The notes under the pieces were generated by a model, which was given only the letters and a program-made list of their open reading frames with translations, was not told the DNA's origin and made no database searches. A stretch of DNA of 64,000 nucleotides from Pseudisothecium myosuroides (lineage: Eukaryota; Streptophyta; Bryopsida; Hypnales; Lembophyllaceae): the NCBI GenBank assembly GCA_951799445.1, contig OX637287.1:32134224-32198223 (forward strand). Direction: 5' to 3'. How positions within the stretch are numbered: position 1 is the stretch's first letter; each line of letters opens with the position of its first letter. This document shows positions 28,065-39,481 of the stretch, one piece after another. The position numbers and the translations under genes were made by a program.

Positions 28065-28370
28065 CCCCAAGTGTTTAGTGAGTCTGAGTGTTCCCCAAGT
28101 TTTAGTGTGTCTAAGTTGCTCCCCAAGTGTTTAGTGAGTCTGAGTGTTCCCCAAGTTTAGTGTGACTAAGTTGTCCCCCAAGTTCTATTTTCCCCAAGTC
28201 TTATTTTCCCCAAGTTCTATTTCCCCAAGTCCTATGTTCCCCAAGTTCTATTTTCCCCAAGTCTTGTTTTTCCCAAATTCTATTTCCCTCAAGTCCTATT
28301 TTCCCCAAGTTTGTTTTCCCCAAGTTCTATTTTCCCCAAGTTTTATTTTCCCCAAGTTTTCTTTCCTTTA
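28065..28370. repeat. CCCCAAGT-based minisatellite
   Basis: About fifteen short irregular units of TTCCCCAAGTTCTATT type. The phase wanders, so any encoded peptide is incidental. Confidence 0.85.
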
Positions 28371-28437
28371 GTTCACCAAAAATCCAGTTTGCCCAAAAAT
28401 CCAGTTTTCCCTTAGTAATCAAGGTCTAGAGCCAAAA

Positions 28438-28580
28438 CAGACCAGATCAAGTCGAGAACCAAACAGACCAGATCAAGTCGAGAACCAAACAGACCAGATC
28501 AGTCGAGAACCAAACAGACCAGATCAAGTCGGGAGCCAGAACAGACCAGATCAAGTCGAGAACCGAACCAGACCAGGTCA
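28438..28580. repeat. 26-bp tandem repeat (CAGACCAGATCAAGTCGAG...)
   Basis: Five to six units with a 26-bp period and small differences, starting near 28438, 28464 and 28490. An (AAAT)n/(ATTT)n stretch follows at about 28605-28636. Confidence 0.85.
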
Positions 28581-28639
28581 CATCATCCAAATATCAAAAG
28601 AAAACAAATAAATAAATTATTTATTTATTTATTTTTGAA

Positions 28640-29300
28640 CCCGACCCCCCAGCAGCTAGCCAGCCAGCCGGGAGGCCAGGCTTGGTCCGGCAGGTAGTTA
28701 GGGCCCCAGTTCGGTCCCCATTTTTGAACTCCTTTTTCTTGATTTTTGGTTTCTCTCACACTAGATAAACAAAACAAAGGAAAATGGGGGGCTGACCTAT
28801 TGCTAAATAGGGATTAGGGTCTAAAATCAAAAAGGGAGAAGGGAGAAAAGAGCGAAGCACCACCGTACCTGCACACAAGGAAGTCTCACCCTCACCAACA
28901 ACTACAAAACACTCTACACACAATGGAGGAAGGATAGAGAACAATCGAATGAAATAGGGGAGAGGTGAGAGAGACGATAAATAGTGACCTAGGCTTAGGC
29001 TTAGGTAGGACTAGAAAAGGAAATCTTGAGAATTCGTGGTGACCGTTGGGAGGAGGATTAGGATGACACAAAGGCAAAATTGTGTAAGAGGATAGTTGGC
29101 ATCTTAAAAACCTCCTTGAAATTGGAGACCATAGTGTAAGACTCATAAAAGCTTAGGTGGAATAGTACTAGTGTAGAAGAAGGGAGGAAGAAAAAAAAAG
29201 AAGGAGGAAGGGAAAGAAGGAAGTTAGATTGCAAGGGTGTAATATTTTCTCAAATTAAGCGGTGAGCTTGGGAAAAATCAAACAAAACAAAGGATTGCTA
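28640..29300. other. Spacer with purine-rich tract, no gene seen
   Basis: This spacer includes a GAAGGAGGAAGG-type purine tract at about 29180-29222. Minus-strand open frames here carry no domain I recognise. Confidence 0.4.
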
Positions 29301-29479
29301 TGGAGCATGAGGATGTCTACGTGGACGTGGACGAAGTGATTTCTGAAACCAGTAGTGAAGAGGTGAGTTTTTGAAATTAACCCTTGGTATTTTCCCTAAT
29401 TAGCATTGATTTCCTTAATCAGCCCTAAAAGTGTGATTAGCGAGCCGTGATTAGTGCAAATTAGAAGTTTAGATTCAAA

Positions 29480-30720
29480 AGTCTATAGATTAGTGATAGG
29501 GGTTTCCGAAAACATCTTATAATTAAGATTTGACCGTAAACTGACCGCGTTAGGCTAAGTTAAGCGGTAGGGGGTAGGACGGAGGAATTTTGAGTAGAAA
29601 TCATCCAAAAAGAATCATGGACTGACCTTAGGGGTTTAAATTAGAAAGAGAATTTAGGATTAAAATTAGGGATTAATTAGCGGTTAGAATTAGAATCAAT
29701 TTACATTTTATTTCTTAAAGTTAAAATTCTAAGGTCAAAATCTAGAGTTAACTTTGGGAAGTTAAAAAGTAGAATTAATTTGGAAGTTTAACTTAGGGGA
29801 TTAAAATTTCCAGTGAAACCTTAGGGTAGTTTAGAAAAGGAAGTTAGGGTTAATTAGGAGTAAAAAATTTCGAATGGGAAGTAGAAATTAAAAAGTAAAA
29901 CTTTGGACTAAATTTAGGGGGTAGAAATTACGAGTAGATTTTTAGTTAGAAATAGAGTTAAAATTAGAAGTCAAAACTCAGAGTAAAATGTGGAAGTAAG
30001 TTTAGAAGTTAAGCCCTAGAGTTAAAAGTTGGAGTTAAATTTAGGAGGATAACACTTAGAGTTAAACTAGGATTAAAACGATAGGATTAAAGTTGGAAGT
30101 AGAAAGTCAAAAGTCAAAAGTCAAAAGTTAAGATTAAATTTAAAGGTTAAACTTTAGAGTCAATTGGGGAGTAAAAAGTTATAGTGAAAGGCTAAAAGTA
30201 GAAGCTAAAAGTTAAGAGGTAGAAGTTAAAGTTAGAGCTAGTTGTTGGAAGTAGAAAAAATCTAGAGTCAAAGTGAAAACATAGAATCAAACCTAGAGGT
30301 TAAAATTTAGAATTAATTCTAGAAGTAAAAACTTAGAGTTAAAAGTTAAAACATAGAGTTAAAATTCAAGGGTAAATCTTAGAGTTAATTTAGGAGTAAA
30401 AACTTAGAGTTAAAAGTTAAAACATAGAGTTAAAATTCAAGGGTAAATCTTAGAGTTAATTTAGGAGTAAAAACTTAGAGTTAAAAGTTAAAACATAGAG
30501 TTAAAATTCAAGGGTAAATCTTAGAGTTAATTTAGGAATAGAAACCTAGAGTCAAAAGTCAAAACATCGAGCACAAGTCGGTAGTTAATATTTAAGAATC
30601 AAGTTAAAGAAGTAAAATCTAGAGTTACATTCCGAAGTTGGAACTTTAGGGGTAGTTTTTAAAAGTAGAACTCCTAGGTGAAGTCTTAGAAACCCAAGAT
30701 AGTCTTAGGGGTTCATGGAA
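29480..30720. repeat. TTAG/AGAGTTAAA-rich satellite-like region with 71-bp units
   Basis: Over 1.2 kb is built from short variants of TAGAGTTAAAAGT. Between about 30322 and 30557 a 71-bp unit is repeated three times almost exactly (ACTTAGAGTT at 30331, 30402 and 30473). There is no coding capacity. Confidence 0.85.
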
Positions 30721-32333
30721 GGAACATAGGGGTTCCCCTTTTTATGCAGTTAGGGACGTTATAAATGACGCCAACTACTCAGTCGACCCTCGACATAGGA
30801 TAGAAAGGTAGGGAGTTCGGATTTCACCATCACTCTAAACATCGCAGTTAACTTGTGAGTTACTACATGCATTACTAATTATTCGCTGCCATCCACAACA
30901 CTTAGGAAACGTTAGCAAAAAAGATCCATTGCTTGGAAGGCACAGTGGACCGCGCTCACATCACCCCCATATATTAAAAAATGTGGATAAAGGCATAGAA
31001 CCTGGTCGGTGTTCGCTTTATTACCAAGGGTGGGTAATCTAGCGCCCACATGCATACACTAACATAGAGCACCTTCTACTGTACTAAGAATTTGATAGAG
31101 CAAAATCCCACTTTCAACTCAATTGGGTGGAGTCTACAGCAGTGATCCTAGAACTAGTTTATGGAATTTAGTGCATTATGCTACCTAGTTTAGGGAATTT
31201 AGTGCAACATGCTACCTTCAAGACAAACAAACATCAACTTTGGCTACCTTGAAAGTAAGTGGTATTAAAAAAAAAGATTTTGCAAGTTGTAAGGGATGAT
31301 TGGGAGTACTATAATCCAAATTTGACTAAATAGATGCTAATTCCATTGTAGAGGAAGTAACAAATTGGCTATCAAATTCTATTGGTTGTTGCAGTCTTGG
31401 CTAAAATATAATTTTTTTGAGGAATTTCTCCAATATACTTTTAGCTACTGAAAATTTTAAGTAGCAATGGAGTGAATTTTAGCTAGTTTTGTGAACGCTA
31501 GTCTACAGTGATGTTCTCCAATTGCAGTACAGGTTCACTCAAGGTTATGTCTACTAATGTGAAAGTACCTCGTGGCTCCGCAAATTATTTTACATCATGG
31601 ACCAATCAATCTCAAGTTATGTCTAAGGTAGGGTGTTCTAAAAGCAACCTCTAATACAGAGGTACATTTTGCTTTCTTCAATGTACCCACAGTGTACATT
31701 CCAGGAGAGGATCGCTTTTAGTGACCACTAGGTTTCAACTTCAAAAATTCATAACTAATTCTACGAAGGTTCAAAAAATATGAAACGATTTGGGTTTGAT
31801 GCCAATTCTATTTTTCTTCCTACAACACCATATTCATTAATTTGAGAGAATTCTCAGATTATGAGAGTTTTGATAGCCGTTTTCAATCCAATTATATGCT
31901 ACAATTGCATACAATCATGGTGAAAAATATCATTCATTTGTAATGCAGAAGTCATTCATTCATAGTCAATAATCAAATCGTAACATTAATACTTTCAGTA
32001 AGAGCAATATAAACTAAAAAAACAATTGGAGATTGATGGTCCATATATTCATAGTAAGATTGCCAAATATGACAAGCATTACATTAGTTTTGGACTTCTA
32101 GAATGCCTATTTCACTGTAAATCTAATAATGTGATTCAATCTTGCATCCAAATGTCAAATGATTGTATAGAATTTATAGTAATATATATAGGTATAACAT
32201 ATACCATATAATACATAACAGGTATAGCAGGTATATAACATATATATATATAAAGGTATAATATATACCGTATAATATATAACAGATTATTCATCTTACT
32301 TGATCCATGAAATCCCTATAGCTATACATAGTT
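30721..32333. other. AT-rich spacer with a TAAGGTAG-family fragment
   Basis: 31624-31835 carries the interior of the TAAGGTAGGAGG element family (GGTACATTTTGCTTTCTTCA, AAAATATGAAACGATTTGGG) with one degenerate end only. A (TA)-rich stretch lies at 32180-32285. No gene seen. Confidence 0.5.
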
Positions 32334-34609
32334 TTATGCATGAGATCTACTCCTTAGCTCTACCATTGCTTTCCATATCTCAGGTCCTTGACTACATTCT
32401 TGAGGGCGTATTTGGTGGGGATGTTGTAGTTCTTGCATCTTCAAGGACCTCCTCTCCCATGCATCCCAAGGTCGACGAGTACAATGCATGAGTCGTTCAT
32501 CATGTGACTTCGATGGACGATGATGTTGTACCAATTTTTTAGGAAGTAGACCAGGTTGAACTTGTAATCCTAATTTCCTCGGATATTCAGCATTTGCTGA
32601 ATTGATAGGTCGTGGAGGTATTGGAATGGATTTTGTGCTTATACACTCTTTTCTTTGGGATCCACTCGATACCTATAAAATAAAGAAGACAATAAAGGAA
32701 AAAGTTATAATTGCAATAATATGTGTTAAAGTAATCCAACACATGCATAGAACACAATTGTAGCAAATGGATAAAAAACCAAATTCATTCATACCTTAGA
32801 AGTTGTAGCAATGTGTCTGTTGTCAACATACAACTTTCTTTGTGGAACAATAACATCAGTTGAACGTAGACAAGCTGAAGGAGCTATTTTTTGAATTTTG
32901 AGTGGCGACAGGGAGCTCACTGGGAACAATCGCTTTCTCCCGCTTGGTGGGCTATCCACCACACCATCATTAATGGGTCTTGTAGAGAAGTCCATAGTAG
33001 ATAGTGCAGTAGCTGCCGAGACCATAATGTGACCCACACCGCTTTGAGATAATGCATATTGGCCGTATTCTAAAATGGAATCCACCGACGCATTACACTT
33101 GGAAACGCTACTAGTATATGGTACGGAACAATCACGCAAATCCTGAAGGGCACAAAAGTCAGTGTGATTACAAAGAATAAAGGATAGACAATTGGAATAT
33201 AAACAATAAAACAACTCGAAATGAATTAAACAATCATCCATTTTGCAAGACGACTATGATAGAACTATAATCGATACACTTGTCTTTAATGAAACACCAT
33301 AGCAATAGATAAAATGCACAAATGCAAGGAATATTGTTCAGTATTAGCGACGACTGGAATGATCCTTAACTAGCATCCTAGACTCCTCTATGGCGTCTAT
33401 AAGTTCATCGTATTCTCGCGTACCCTGCTCCTCAACAAGCATCCGCCGTCCAATGTTGTCATTCTTCCGAAAGGACAATAGTCCACGATCCTTGGTGCCA
33501 TGCAAGCGTGTAATCCAAGGCAAAAGCTCATCCAACAAGAAAGTGTCTTTAAAACCATCTCCTTCCTTTGACCACAAATCTGACAGCACAACGTTTTCAG
33601 GCTCGTTCAGAACATGCTTCTCAGGACTGTCGTCTACCATAATAGTATTGCCAATAGTAAACTTTGAGTTCTGTGCATCGAACAATTTGTCTAGAGGTTT
33701 GAGGAACATGTCTTTGTCGGTTCCCTTCACTTTCAAAGTTGTGATGTTTCCTCGCGGACCCCTACACTTCAGATTGTCGCAAAACTCTTGCCCAAGGATA
33801 CTCCATGGTGTCTCTAATCCTCTAAATAGGTACTCGCATATGAATTTTGTTGTAGAAGTCATCATGGAACTCCAAACAGAAATGTATGCGACTGTGGCTA
33901 ATTGTCGGAGGAATTCCTCGCAATGAGGACGAACATATATAGCTTTTGAACCAATAGATACTAGAAAAACGCTAGAATGTGGCTCCGAGAGATCATTGTA
34001 GACTGTGCCCTTAGGAAGATTTTTCTTTTCCTTAGATACACAAAGGATCCCATTCAGGTCTAGAATGACATTGAGCCACCTTCTTCTCGGCCTGGAAGCA
34101 AGTAGAGGAACGATAGGCTCCTGTGTTGCACCTATAAATATTTTTGAAAGATCGCTCCTCTGTTAAAATCAAGGCAGAGAAATACGCCAACAGTTGATAG
34201 TAAACATTTGAACACAAAATAGAAACACAAATGAAGGAACTCAAACAGTAGAAGATCCAAGTCACAAGAACAAATACCTCAATAGATGCACATTAAAATA
34301 AAGAAAAGTTGACTACTTACAATTTCCTCAGACGTAGGACTTTGTAAGGATTCTTTAGTGCATGCATTATTTGCTGGAGGCGGTATCTGAACCTCCATGA
34401 GAACATCATCTGGAATATTCACATCAACCTCCATATCCTCTTGCAATTGGACTCCTTGAAGTGACACTTTCAGGTTAGGGTCGATTCTTCCACCAGAATT
34501 TGGATGGTTTGATCTTGGAACACATGAAGGGCTCTTTTGGAAGGACACATTCGAGGGATCAATGGTAGAAGGTGGAAGATGTTGGGGCACTATGTCCTCA
34601 TTAAGAGAA
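32334..34609 (-). CDS. FCP1/NIF-type HAD phosphatase-like protein with C-terminal extension
   Basis: Best exon model on the minus strand: 34321-34609 (disordered, no start codon of its own), 34159 down to a donor (CTA|GTTAAG near 33366) or the stop at 33344, then 32795-33142 and 32334-32672. The central exon has HAD motifs of the FCP1 class: VILDLNGIL (motif I), VWSS (II), the Lys of FLKPLDKLF (III) and VDDSPEK (IV), followed by NEPENVV and LLPWITRLH. The second acidic residue of motif I is Asn (DLNG). I recall the same DLNG in other plant FCP1-homology proteins, so this need not mean loss of function. Family members dephosphorylate proteins such as the RNA polymerase II tail. The two last exons are in phase but carry no known domain. 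It could be the 3' part of the ParB-domain gene just upstream. Confidence 0.65.
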
Positions 34610-34619
34610 CTTGCGAATT

Positions 34620-35158
34620 ATTACAAGTGGATAATGAGTAGTTTCCAAAACAAATGTAGATTTACACTTCAAATCTTATGAAAATATATTATGTTCACAA
34701 TCTAATGCACATAAGTGTGGATTCATATCAAAAATCACCAAACAAAAGTCACACTTATAATTTATGTACATGTAACTATGGATTTACATTTATAATATAA
34801 ATGAAAAAAAATCCAATATTCATATTTACATACACAAGTAGTTAAGTATGAATTCACAATTAAAATCTTGAAAAAAAATATGTAACACTTACAATTTTTT
34901 AAAGGTGAAATTGGATTTTACATATAGAAGCAAGCAAAAAAAAGATGGAATACTTTTGCAATTCTATACACATACATTTTGAAAATAATTAAAAATCTTG
35001 AAAAAATGATTGCAATATTTACAACTTCATATTTGTAAATGCAATCTTCAAAATTACATTCAACAATACAAAACAATCATGTAAAAGTAAAAAAAACCAT
35101 ACTTAAAAAAATAAAAATAGCGCAACTTCAAAAGATCCCAAATCATTACAGTGAGAGT
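34620..35158. other. AT-rich spacer or intron between the ParB and phosphatase regions
   Basis: It is strongly AT-rich with no open frame. It may be an intron: exon 35163-35953 could end at CA|GTGAAC just before its stop, and 34609 follows GCAAG. That would keep the frame (phase 2 to phase 1 nt), though both sites are weak. Confidence 0.4.
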
Positions 35159-36014
35159 TCACTGAGATGAACCTTGGGGATCATTGACTTCCTCATTTCC
35201 AACCCCCGAACTCATTGCAGGAGTCTGTAGGTCATCTGATTGCTGCAGTGCCTCGGAAGGACTATGCAATGCTGGATCCAGTTCCATGGATGTCCTAGGA
35301 AGAATATGAGCTCCACTACCTGAAGATATCGATACACGGTTCTCTGACGACACATGAGGGGCCGGCTCACTCATCTCAATAGTTGGAGGGGAAGAGTTTC
35401 CAGAAGGTAGAGTTCCCTTGATGATAGTCATCAGCTGAGCATATTCAATCCTTGAACGCTTCCTCTCCTCAAATTGTTCCTCCTCATACTTCTGCATCCT
35501 CTCATGCATCATTTTCATATAATCCTTCATAGTAAGATCTTCTGTTTCATCCAACTTCCTCTTTCCTTGATCACGCTCTGAAGAAGGGGAAGGAGAAGTG
35601 AACGATGAACCACGACGTTCACTTGCTGGTGGATTCATAGGGGCGACTGTTCCAGCATGTGGAGTGCTAAATTCTTGGGACGCGGGAGGATTGATCATAT
35701 GGACTTCGTCACCTTCTCCTTGGTCAATCATGTCGTGCTCCGAATCTTGAGCAACCAACTGAATACGATCTCTCTTGCCCCTACCGGATGACGAGGTGTC
35801 ATTATCGACCGTCTTTGGATACTTTTCTTCATCAACATAGTACCCTGACTGAAGGAAATCCGCCTTGTCCAAGTCCACAGACAATTGCGAGAGCTCACTA
35901 AAAGATTTCGTCTCGTCAGAATCCCCAATGATATAATTTATTAGCGAATTCATCTAGAAGAAGATGAAAAAATAGTTAGAATAACATATTTTAGATAATA
36001 AATTCCAAGAACAA

Positions 36015-36050
36015 ACAAACATGTCAATTCACCTTGAATGGAGGTGAATA
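36015..36050. repeat. TTCACCT/AGGTGAA palindrome inside an intron
   Basis: TTCACCTTGAATGGAGGTGA lies in the ~120-base intron between the methylase-like exon and the tail exon. Same motif class as the arrays at 42.7 and 60.9 kb. Confidence 0.8.
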
Positions 36051-37479
36051 CTTAGAAAGAACAACATACTCACCAACGCCGCACAGATGATTTTTCCACC
36101 CCCGTATATTATAAAGACCGCGTCTCCAGGATTGCAAAATAAAGCCAAAATGCTTATGTAGAACTCCATCCGTAATTCATTCTCATAGATTCGGTATTGC
36201 ATTTCATTGTAAGCTCCCGAGGTAAGGAATTCATGAGTTTCCGGAGCCTTGAATTTTGTTGGCAAGGAGTTGCATTTTGCCTTGTGGTTCTTCTTAATGA
36301 GGAACATGATGTGGACATTCGCTTTGACTTTCTTCTTGTTCAACTCAAGATCCTCAAGTCGCTCGTACTTCGCCGGCATGTACTCTGCGTGATGAAGGAC
36401 ATAATTATCTGTAAATACAGAATGGTAAAAATGGTGTATGAGACTGGAGTCGGTCTTCTTATCTCTAGATAACCACACCCACACAGGGATATCAAGAATT
36501 GCAGGATCGGTTAGCCGCATTAGCAACATCAAGAAAGAATAAAAATACGGAGTTGCCATCCCTCCAGCCTCCTTCTTGTTGCTTGGAAAAATTCTGAAGT
36601 CCATGAATCCCATCTTTATACGGTCAACATCCAAATGATCCCAATCACCTCTGGCCCACTTCGCTAAGGCATCTGTGTTTTTGTTGAATGGACGGTAGAA
36701 TGCTTGACCGGTGGGAATTGTAAATCTTCCTTTATTTCTCAAGAAGACCTTCAAAAATTCCTCGGCATAGGGTGACAATTCTCCAATGCTCTTGTTGATG
36801 TTATACAAAAGCTTTGATGCAGTGAAGAATATCTCAGATGGACCTGTGATGAAGACATGCATGGCAGCGTCCGTGATCTTGTAATCCTCTTTGAATTTCT
36901 TCCACATGTCCTTAGTCTCTCCTGTCGTGGTTAACAAATCAAGTTCGGGCTTCATATCATTGAGCTGCACCTTTACAATTTGCTTTCTTTTGCGCCTCTC
37001 ACACCATTGTCGATAGGTACAGCAATTTGGTACAACCTTCTTCAGCTTCTTAAATGTCACCTTTGGATAATCCTCCATTCTCTTGTTTTTCTTCTCTGGT
37101 CGGTCAGGCTTCATCAATAGATGCTCTGCAAGTCGCTTGAGGCTTGCGTTGGAAAGGTTGCCCCAAGCCATTTAAAGAACTCTTTATTGATGATGCCATC
37201 CTTCACCGGAACCCAACCCTTGGTATTCTTGAACAAAGTTTTTGACTCGGGATCGATCAACTCTCCCATTGAGGCAGCGGAAATGAGTTCAGAGTATAAC
37301 TCATAGACATCTGTTGGAGCAGTAATAATTTTGAGCTCGTTTATAATGTCAACCTTCACGGGCTTGCCAGACTTGGTTCTCTGTTGCTTCTTAATGTCAA
37401 TCATACCAAACCGTAGCTGGCAAGCAACGTCAAATTTCTACACTCAAAGATAACGTAAACAAGTTAGTCACTAAATAGA

Positions 37480-37510
37480 AAAATCACCTTGGATGGAGGT
37501 GAATTATGAA
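37480..37510. repeat. TCACCT/AGGTGAA palindrome inside an intron
   Basis: TCACCTTGGATGGAGGTGAA lies in the intron between 37437 and 37620. It is a second intronic copy of the palindrome. Confidence 0.8.
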
Positions 37511-39481
37511 CTAGAAAATTGCATACTGCAAGCTTTAAGAATAGACAGATGACCTCCTAACTTATATGTATTAGAAAGAGTTTAGTTGAATAATATCAAA
37601 CTACTTTCCTATGATATACCTTCCAATTTTCGGCGTTGTTGCCTTTGGATTGTGACTTTGATCTTGAAACTGATCGTCCCGCTTTGGACGCTTGTTTCGG
37701 AGGAGTTGGTGCTCCCATCCTTAACCACACTCCACGAGCACCAATTATATTAGTTGCCCAGGTAGGGTTATATCTGTCGAAGTGATTTACTCGATTAGAG
37801 TAAGATGAAATTCGTCGTAGAATGGAGTGGTCCTTGCTCCAAACAATGAAGCATGGCCATTTTTCAAACTTCTCCACAATCTTGGATGCAGATGCCTCGG
37901 TCCTCAATTTCTTTGATGCCTCGACACTGTGCTGGCCATTGATCATGTAGAACTTGCAATCTTTTATGTCTTTCCAATCCTTTGGCATTTCCTCCAATCC
38001 GATAGGCATAGCACAAAGGGCTTGCTTTCTGTCTTTGTCAGGCATTTCCATCAAATAATGCATGGTGTGGTCAATGCCGGACGGCTCTAGACTGCGACAG
38101 TTCATGTCAGGGAGAGGTACCATCAACTGATCAATTGAAATCTCTTCAACTTTATCACTACCAAAACAATATGCTTCTTGGCATTCAGACCAATAACTAT
38201 CATAGATCTTCAAGGACTCCTCGTAATTCGCTTTCCTAGAGTCTTTATCCTTGGGTATAAACTTGAAATCCTTTGGTATGTGTCGCAGCACAGAGTAAGC
38301 GAATTCCCTGTTATACTCCCAAAAACCACTTTAAAGCATAACAAAATGACTCTAAAGATCGAACCCACGAGATTCTGTGAAGTGTCTAGCCTTATTCCCA
38401 ACTTAAGCTCAGCCAGTATCCAATTTCTCCTTTCCGATCCTAGATCTAAAACCGGAAACAACAACACACCAAAAACAACGACCAGACCTTTCTCTATTTC
38501 TTCCGGTCTGTCAAGCTATTCGGTCCCGTAAAACTTCCACGACTCAGGATCCTAACACTTCTGATCCTGGAACTCCTCTGGACCGATCCGATCCGGTCCT
38601 CACACACGTACTCTAACTCCACTCCGGTTTAGTTTAGCCTCTGTTTCACCATCAGAGGGTTCGCCGCTTGCTTTTGAGAGTGGCAGGCCCGCCACTCCTT
38701 CGGTGACTTATAGTGGCTGAAGACCCACTTCTCTAATCCACTACTTCCTACACTAGCGCGGATCCGGTTTGATCTCTCACAGCCACCCGGACAGCGATCC
38801 GGTTGGCAGGTCACACAAAGACCCCCCGTACGATCCTCTCATACTACAACGACCTTGATGCCAAGTTCCCTCCGTGCGGAGTTAGGTGGTTACAAGCGAA
38901 CTCGTCCGTTCCAACATCAACTAAAGTTCTTCCGTTTACCAACTAGGGCAGCGAGACCTCACGGGAGATCGGGCACTCAACCGGATTTCCTATCCAGGAG
39001 TTCTAGCGCGTTTAAGGACTCCTTCCCTATCCGCCTAGCCTAACAACGGCTTTCTCGCCCGGAATCGTGAACTGTAGAGGCGCTGAGGAACTGAAATCCG
39101 CTCCCAACACTTAGAAAACCCACTCACATGCACATAAGAGCAAAACAAACACGCCAAGGGGAGAAATCTCTCTAGAATCTGCACACATTTTCCTAACTCC
39201 TCACCAAAACAGCCCTGCCACGCGCGGGAGAGACGTATAACAAGCAATCAATAGAAAATGCATGAAAAACTCAAGGGAAAAGACTCCCAGTCTCCTTCGC
39301 AGAGACTGACTATATACATTTTAAAACTCAAAAGTCAACAAAAAGCGGCCCGGAAAGTCCGCGCGGAACTTTCGGTCCCCGCCGAGCCGGCCAGACCGGA
39401 AAACATCCGATCCAGACCAGGCACATCCGGATCAAATCCGGTCCGGTCCTAACTAACAAATATTTACAACTAAAATCCTAA

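Larger units (their letters stand above)
25965..28620 (+). other. Promoter-bearing, repeat-rich region (possible LTR-like remnant)
   Basis: It begins near TGTCATACCC, a start commonly seen in plant LTRs, and contains a good TATA box. Downstream lie several tandem repeats and no open frame that resembles gag or pol. I did not find a matching second copy inside the window, so an LTR origin is only a suggestion. Confidence 0.3.

Noticed and set aside
38629..39452. Small open frames in the left part of the TGTCGCA element
   Set aside because: They are short, differ between the two copies in places, and show no domain, so I treat this part as non-coding.
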